Shown here: piece by piece, positions 57,543 through 64,000 of the stretch
Numbering within the stretch: position 1 is the first letter of the stretch
Layout of the letters: each line of letters begins with the position of its first letter
From: Oscheius dolichura
Taxonomy: Eukaryota; Nematoda; Chromadorea; Rhabditida; Rhabditidae
Direction of reading: 5' to 3'
Length of the DNA stretch: 64,000 nucleotides
Assembly (NCBI GenBank): GCA_932521035.1
Contig: OW051497.1
Location: 7,688,001 to 7,752,000 of the forward strand
Position numbers and translations under genes: made by a program
The notes under the pieces: generated by a model
What the model saw: the letters and a program-made list of their open reading frames with translations, nothing else
Told to the model about the DNA's origin: nothing
Database searches by the model: none

Positions 57543-58588
57543 ATGACCGGTATGGACATTGAAGCTATCCACTCTTTTAATTCTCTACCAAGGAGGAGGA
57601 ATTCTATTCGAAAGTTCATTTACGTAAGTTACCAATTAACACAACGGGGTTTCTCTCCATTGTTAGGATAATCACTTTTATCCTTTTGAAAGTTTGAACC
57701 GAAGAAAACGAAGCATAACTCTTGCCCTGTACCTCCCGCTTTAATCCTGTCAAACAGCCGTGTTTAGAACAGTCTTCGCATAAAGAAGAAGCCCAAATTC
57801 GCTCTCACCGAACCTCTTGAGGAGATTCAGGAGAATCATCCTTCCACGGTCTACACAGTTGAGGTCGGCTGCCCAGCTTCTCATCATAACTGATCTTCTA
57901 GACTACAAAAAACCGTCTGATCAGTCATGTGATCCCTCGTGATGACGGGAGAAGTGTCTTCGGCCCCGGTCAAGTGAATCAACGGAAGGAATGCAGCTTG
58001 GTGAAATATTTTCCCATGGAAGGGAGGGCGTTCGATCCTGACTGTAAGCTAACAAGCTTCGAGAGGAAGAGACGGTTTCGTTCAAGGGAAATAAAAAGTA
58101 TAATTCGATTTAGAGCCAGGCAAGAGTTCAGCGAAATCAACCACTGTAACCTTCAACTATTCTGCCCCGAGCAGGCATCACAAATCGAATTACTGTTCGT
58201 TACCGCGACCGTCAAAGATGTTATTATACGTGTACGTGCCCTTCTGTCAAAATACTGATCAATTCTCTCAGGTGACCGCTCCCAATGGCGAAGTCAGCGA
58301 TATCCTACATCCGAAGAACGCCGAACCGGCGCTGTTCGCGCCCAGCAAGGTAAACAGGAACCCGTTTATCATGCAAATTGCTTATCCAACTAACTGCTTG
58401 TTACTTAGTCGCTGACGTATCTCGAGATGAGACCCGAAAAAACGAAATTAAGCGTCTTTTCATGTGTGCAGTCGTTTCGGAACCTGCGCAATAACGTTTT
58501 ACCCACTGATAACTGTTAAACTTTTTCTCAGCCTTTTATTTCCAGGTCGGTTGCGGCCATGGCATTTGGACTGTTGAATTTGCAATAA
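57543..58588 (+). CDS. Unrecognised 213-aa protein gene
   Basis: Five exons (57543-57623, 57768-57863, 57902-58231, 58272-58349, 58532-58588) join with all introns in phase 0. The ATG at 57543 follows CCCTTTTTCAG by two bases, a trans-splice-like context. The protein starts MTGMDIEAIHSFNSLPRRRN, has basic patches (RIKKKPKF, FERKRRFRSREIK), a strand-rich section (QIELLFVTATVKDVIIRVTA) and a Pro/Ala segment (HPKNAEPALFAPSK), and ends SVAAMAFGLLNLQ. The second donor (GAG|GTCGGC) is weak; without it the protein stops after 11 more residues. An alternative acceptor 14 nt inside the last exon gives a longer end (VGCGHGIWTVEFAIRDGIRF). No family recognised. Confidence 0.45.
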
Positions 58589-58924
58589 GAGATGGCATCC
58601 GTTTTAAGTACCTCGGGTTCCAGGATATAGTCCTCAGTGGCCAAGGTTAGATATTCATCGTAAAGTGAATAAACCCGTTTCATAGGATCCCTAACGTACC
58701 AACTGGACAGCAACCTTAATCTGAAGCTAATTGAACAAATGTGGCTCTCGTTTCACTAATTTTTATTACTCGGAATAAGTAGAAGAAGTATTGGGTCGAC
58801 AGCGGGAGATTACTACGGTGTATTTGTGCTTTACACATCCGGTCATTAAAGTATCCAGTTCAAGAGATGGAAATAAGAATAGCGAAAGAGAGAAAAATAC
58901 ATAAAATAAAGATGTAATCGAGAG
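58589..58924. other. Convergent 3' gap
   Basis: Between stops of genes on opposite strands; presumably both 3' UTRs. Nothing else seen. Confidence 0.4.
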
Positions 58925-61704
58925 TTATTTTGAAGGACCCGGATCGTTGCTGCTACTTGTATTCATGGTATAGTAAACAGGGGGATCTAGGAACTCAACC
59001 GGACTGGGACTACGTACCACCATATTGGAAGGGGAATTTTGTCTCATTGGTGAGGGCCTAGCAACCTTGGTCCTATCTGGGCTAGGTAAAATCACAGGGT
59101 TTTCGCTTGATAAGTTGGCCAGATCAAAAGCAGTAACATTTTGCTCGGGATTGCCTAATTCCACATCCGGCGGGTCGCTCGTAAAGTCCAAAGTACTTGG
59201 TTCATACATTCCGGGATGGTAATAGATGATCTCCTCCCCTTGGAAGGGGTCATCCCAGTTGAAGTCGTCTACGGTATATTCAGGGATCGGACTGCGCGGA
59301 TCAGTAGAGGTCGTGGCTATTTGAGAAGCAGGATCGTCTTGATTCGAGCTTGAAACATTCAGAGGATTCTTCTTACCTGTTGTTGTGGCATCCTTGTCAA
59401 TGTCTTTGCTCGTACAGGCTTGTTTCATTCTGCCAGCAATACGGTTAGCCTCCCTCTCCCTCCCCTTCTCCCTCTCCTTATCCCAATCAATCGGCGTGTA
59501 TTCCTCCGGATGCTTGGGAGCATGCTCAAAGTCAACGATAAACTTCAGATTCTGTAATATTCTAATAAAAAAAGAACTGACAAGTTTAAACTTACCAGGA
59601 GGAGTTCCTTTTGTTTAGCTAACTGCTGTTGTTTGACTTCTGCTTCGCTCTCCTTCTGGACTGTCTGAATATTTATGTTAGAAATATTAAAATAAAGAGA
59701 AAAGACTCACTTCAGTTATTTTTTCAAGTCGGTAGAAAACAAATCCTTGTTTGTTCGCAATTTTTATAGGGTCGACTTCCTAAAGTTATAGTTGTTATGG
59801 AAAATTTGCTTCAATGTCTCATTTTAATTAACTACTCCTTCTCGGAGGCTGAAAAAACGTTTATTTCTGTATTTTTTACTGCCTTATTTAATTCCCCAGC
59901 ACTTTGCTGTTTCGGAAGCTATTCGGAAGAACTCACCCGGAGATCTGGGTTGGTCCTGAGATACCACGACCTAATGATTTCCTTGTCATACACAGCCAGA
60001 GGGCATTGATACTTATACTTTCGCAAGTTTGGAGACTTTTCCCAAGTGGGAAATGGCCTCAGGATGTTCATCTCTTTTGCTCTCTGTAAAGATTTTTGTA
60101 AAAACAAAATAAGTAAACTGTTACTTCAAAAATCTTCTTTCTCGCTTCCGTAATATGACTATCGAAGAGAATGTCCCTGTAGGACAGGAGGAACTCGTTT
60201 GAAATCCAGAGAGGCTCCATAATATTGTCAAATTGCGCCTCGAAATTTAAAGGAGCATGCTCTCCGTCGTTCCATTCCTAGAAAAGTATTATTATAAAAA
60301 TATAGAAAGATATTAGACCTACCGGAATGCGAACCTTCTCGAATATATCCAAAGGGCATTTCTTCTTTTTCAAAACTGGAGTTATTAGCTCTGTTTCTGC
60401 GCTTGCTTCTGCTTCTGTCTTTCCACTTGCTATCAACAATTTTTTCTGTTTGTCCCGTTTATCATTTATATCCCAAAGACGTTTCTTCTCGATGAGCTCA
60501 TAATACCAATGTTCGATGATATGGGTGATGGGTACATCTGAAAACAGTGGTCATTATTGGATACAACGGAGTCGCGTCTATATGAAAACAATTCAGCTTT
60601 TTTTGTTTCAAAAGGGATTTCGCGCCAATTACTTTGGAGCTTTGTCGTGTTTTTATTTAATGCAAAGAAAGTGTCGTTCTGATTAATCTGAATCTGATTA
60701 ATGCCTTTTAAAACTACCAATAGCAATTTGCTGGAAGCCCGCCAAAGTTGAAAAATTCGAAAGAATAACGTACCCATGTGAAAGACAGCAGAATAACTGT
60801 GCTTTTCAACCAAATAGTCGATGGTTTTAATATCATCCGGTAGCCATTCTTCGGGGTAGTCCGCTGCCAATGTTGTCTGTAAATGTTTATTCCAATTCAT
60901 GACGATGTCTTTGAATCCATCGTGAAGCTCTGTCGACGGTTTAACGTCAAAAAGTAGTTCCAGGAGATTCATTAGAAGAATAATTTGACGGAAGGTTAGC
61001 ACTGGCAATACAGGTGGCATCGTTCCTTTAATCATCAAGATGAGGGTCAACATCTTCACCGGTAAGCCTTCGAACTCCAGCGCGACCGAGTTCATATGAT
61101 TTTCTATAGGCACTTCTTCTCCAGTCTTATAATGCTTGAAATTCTTGTCACGCTCTGATGTATCCATTGCGGTGAGAAACCTTCGACTCCTGCCGGTAAG
61201 GAAGGAATACGTGTATCTGTGATAGCCGTCGTACTCCTCGTGGACTCTCTGCCAGAAGGCTTTAACTCGTTCTGCATCTATGTCTGCAAAGTCTTCATCG
61301 AGGCTCTCTAGTGGTTGTGCGGCGCCTGGCGGTGTCGGTGGACGCGGTTCGAGCGTCTGATTCTGTAGCTGTGCTACTAACTCTGGGACACCTTCGCCTG
61401 ATGCACACAGCAGGGATTCAACAGCTCCGCCGCGGCCTCTTCCTCGCCCACGTCCTCGACTACCACGTCCGCCTCGTCCTCCTCGGCCACGTCCTTGTCC
61501 TCGCCCTCTTCCGCGACCTCTCCCTCGTCCACGAAGCTTGTAGGAATCCTCCATATCGTCCGAATTGTCCTCCTCATAAAAACCCTGAGGCTTTAGCTTT
61601 CTAAGCGTCGATTCTCCCATAACGCATGTCGTACGCATCCCTGGCTCATAAGAGTTCGCATCCGAGCCGCCCGAATCCCTACGGAGTTTCCGCTTCGGTG
61701 GCAT
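58925..61704 (-). CDS. RGG-rich protein of an unknown, locally repeated family
   Basis: The first exon (60774-61704) begins MPPKRKLRRDSGGSDANSYE, preceded by TTTTACAG and six bases. Residues about 70-103 are an Arg-Gly repeat tract, typical of RNA-binding or condensate proteins. A folded-looking region follows (AERVKAFWQRVHEEYDGYHR ... EFEGLPVKMLTLILMIKG ... HDGFKDIVMNWNKHLQTTLA). Later exons give ITHIIEHWYYELIEKKRLWD, APLNFEAQFDNIMEPLWISN, YDKEIIRSWYLRTNPDLREV and FIVDFEHAPKHPEEYTP. The C-terminus is Ser/Pro-rich with FNWDDPFQGEEIIYYHPGMY and ends DPGPSK, stop 58925-58927. I know no domain with this order. Short motifs recur in the next two gene pieces to the right. Confidence 0.65.
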
Positions 61705-62783
61705 GGTTACCTGTAAAATAAACAAAAATAAACAGAAAAGAAACCGGATATAGAGCTAGAAATATTTCTCGTTTCTGCGGTTTAAAATGAACTACGAGAG
61801 GCGTAATTAGTCGCGCTAACGGTCATCTAACGCTGATCAGTGCTTAGTTTAGTTATAATCGCAATCTAAATATTTAATAAAGCGCCTTACTTACTGTAGA
61901 TAATGTTTCTTTTCTCCAAGTAGACTGCCGGCTGACAATATTGGTGAAGACGCCCTCGGAGCTGCGTTGGCCTAAATGTGATACGCAGGTTAGCTACGGT
62001 TTTGGGTCCCCAAAAAAAGCGGGCCCCTAGTGGCCAATTCACCAAAAACCTATTTCTTCTAATAGATGGACGTATAGAGAATAAAGAAATTATACAAATT
62101 TAGCGTATTTTCTCGTGCGAAACGGGGAAAAACTACAGCGTCAGTTTCAGAATTGTACGGTAACCGCAGCGCTTGCCGTCCCGCGTGGCTCTTCTGGAAA
62201 ATTCACAGCACATGATGGATATCTAAACAATTCACCATGGAAACGAATGGAAATAATTGTTAACTTTTGCACAAGTTAACGGTTTTTCCTATTGGTCTTC
62301 GCAGGCCAAAAGACAACGAAAGGTTTGAGCTCTTTTGGCACGTCCTTTACATAACTGTTTCCAATGTAAGCCCCTATATATAAGTACAGTATACCTGTTA
62401 GATGAAGTCTATTCTTTATTGTAAATGTAGAGGAAGGGAAGTTATGAGCGACTCTGGGGTCCTCTCAACACGAACAATGTAGGGGGGCGGGAGGTAGGGG
62501 GTCACGGCACATCCCAACGAGGGGGTCATTCCCACAACTCGTAATTCTATCGATACCCAACACAGTATAAGGTGCTTAATGACTATGCGGCAGACAATGT
62601 GCGGCAGATGAGACCTATCTCTAAACGGGGGTGACAATAGAAGCTATCGAAAGCGAATGATAATGTACAAGACAACCGATACTCCAAACAAAGGGAACCC
62701 TTTAAAATCTCTACGGCACTTTTACCTTGAGAAAATATTAAAATACTAATTTAAAAACTGCTTCTTGAGGGCATTGAACCGCC
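61705..62783. other. Intergenic between family members
   Basis: Upstream of the RGG-rich gene and downstream of its neighbour. AT-rich; no gene seen. Confidence 0.45.
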
Positions 62784-63448
62784 TCATGCATCCCAGGTCA
62801 TGTCCTCCTTCTTTATCTCGCCGTTATCGCTCGAATGGCGTTCCTCCGGATGTTTGGAGAGATTCTCAAAGTCCGTAAAGTCGAGATCCTGTTTCTGTAA
62901 TACTCTGATGGTGAAATAGAAAATAGCCTAGCTTACAATGATGACTTTCTTTATATTTTTCTTCTTCATCGGCTGTTTCTTTCTTTGGCAGTTCAGAGAT
63001 ACCACAGCATACTTCTTGTCTTTTTTCTTGTTTGTCTTCGTCTAAATTAACTGAACGATAAAAGAAAAGCTAGTCCAGCTTACCTTGGGGACTTTGAATA
63101 CCTTTTGCTCGATTTCGTTCGGTTTCTGTTGAGATTCTGTGCGTTCATAGGCGTTCTTCTCCTTCTTTTCCCCTTCCATTGCTGCGACGAAGCTGTTGAT
63201 AACCTAAAAAACAAATTTTGACTTGAATTCATGTATGAAAAAGAATTTGCAGAGACTTTATTTGTTCGACACAACTTGCTTTAAAAATTGTCTATTTTGT
63301 TGACGGAGCATGCCTTATAGCTGAACTATTTCAAATAATCATTTTCGAAAGAGTAATAAACGTAAAAAGAAAATACCTGATAGGAGAGCATTGTCCGGCG
63401 AGCCCGATCATCACTGGGAAGAAGATTGGAGACAGTATCTGGTAGCAT
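62784..63448 (-). CDS. Weak model: short relative of the RGG-rich gene
   Basis: An acceptor TATTTAG sits directly before an ATG at 63448 that reads MLPDTVSNLLPSDDRARRTM. A second block reads VINSFVAAMEGEKKENAYER, a third is Glu/Lys-rich (DEDKQEKRQEVCCG, KKETADEEEKYKESHH), and the last reads LQKQDLDFTDFENLSKHPEE, followed by RHSSDNGEIKKEDMTWDA and a stop at 62784-62786. The last block parallels FIVDFEHAPKHPEEYTP of the RGG-rich gene at the same position after an LLL/LLQ junction. The second-to-third exon junction does not keep phase with consensus sites, so the model may be wrong there or the gene may be broken. Confidence 0.4.
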
Positions 63449-63900
63449 CTAAATACGATCCGTTTGCGGAAGACTGTTTCTAACGTAATCGAACAGGGCC
63501 CTGAGTCAGTTTATGAACCGTTTACGTATTCCATTGATTCACATTTTTGTAAGCTCATTAGAAGTTGAAAACAGGAATCTTTGACATCTTCAAAGTCGGT
63601 TACACTAGTATAAAAATAGGGCTACTTATTAAATGAACAGCGTTGTTTCTGCTGTGAATCTTCAAAAATTCCTGTGACTGTTTCAAAGCTTAAAAAACTC
63701 CTCTTACCGGGTTTGCAGAAGTAGCCGCGTTACTTTCCAGGAATTCTTAGGATAATAATCCATTATTTCACATTTTGTGTTAAAAATACTAGAAAGTGTG
63801 ATTATTTATAAAACGTTAAAAATGTTATTATACACCGATTAATAAACACCACAGGGAAGGCGAAAGGCAAAAGGGAAGGTTTCAATAACAAAATTTTTTT

Positions 63901-64000
63901 TTACTTCTGCTTCAGTATTTCCTCCGGTTTGTAAAAGTCGCAGATTATGTCATCTTTGAACGGATCTGCCCAATCGACGCTTCCCACCATTTTGTCTTCG
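63901..64000 (-). CDS. 3' end of a third family member (cut by window edge)
   Basis: The last 32 codons read EDKMVGSVDWADPFKDDIIC then DFYKPEEILKQK and a stop at 63901-63903. The motif DWADPFKDDII parallels NWDDPFQGEEII near the C-terminus of the RGG-rich gene, which suggests a related gene continuing beyond the window. Confidence 0.5.
   Translation of the reverse strand, partial: EDKMVGSVDWADPFKDDIICDFYKPEEILKQK

Noticed and set aside
60538-60773. Read-through of the RGG-rich gene's first intron
   Set aside because: The open frame continues by chance; removing 236 nt is needed to reach the next exon in phase, and the intron composition is AT-rich.

Overview
The window is nuclear DNA of a nematode. 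The genes are split by very short introns (mostly 35-50 nt, GT..TTTCAG) and several start codons sit directly behind a splice-acceptor-like AG, as expected for spliced-leader trans-splicing. The gene content agrees: a transthyretin-like (TTR) secreted protein and a Major Sperm Protein domain, both nematode hallmarks, plus a DEG/ENaC channel and a near-complete SAD-1 kinase. I cannot name the species. It is not a close copy of C. elegans, because the recognisable proteins are diverged. All gene models were assembled by hand from splice signals, reading phase and recalled family motifs. No alignment or database search was run.

Left part (0-15 kb): a LACTB2-type metallo-beta-lactamase endoribonuclease (-), a 4.7 kb pyrimidine-rich stretch holding one possible small gene, synaptogyrin (+), a compact DEG/ENaC channel with a long basic tail (-), a TTR-like protein (+), and a tetraspanin (+).

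Middle part (15-34 kb): an RNFT-type membrane RING E3 ligase (-) with an unresolved 5' end, a second tetraspanin (-), two DM13-domain genes (-) flanking a membrane-anchored trehalase (+), an SLC17-type MFS transporter (+), and the presynaptic polarity kinase SAD-1/BRSK (+). Synaptogyrin and SAD-1 are both synaptic-vesicle or active-zone genes, but nothing in the sequence shows that they are co-regulated.

Right part (34-64 kb): a 5 kb gene-poor stretch, a C2H2 zinc-finger regulator (+) closely followed by a small 71-codon gene in operon-like spacing, choline kinase (-), weak coding exons, a heparan sulfate 3-O-sulfotransferase (-) with a 3.2 kb intron and one GC-AG intron, an MSP-domain fragment (-), an unrecognised 213-codon gene (+), and an unrecognised family on the minus strand at 58.9-64 kb. 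That family comprises one RGG-rich gene plus one weak model and one 3' fragment that share short motifs with it. The family may be a lineage-specific tandem array, and the window cuts through its last member.
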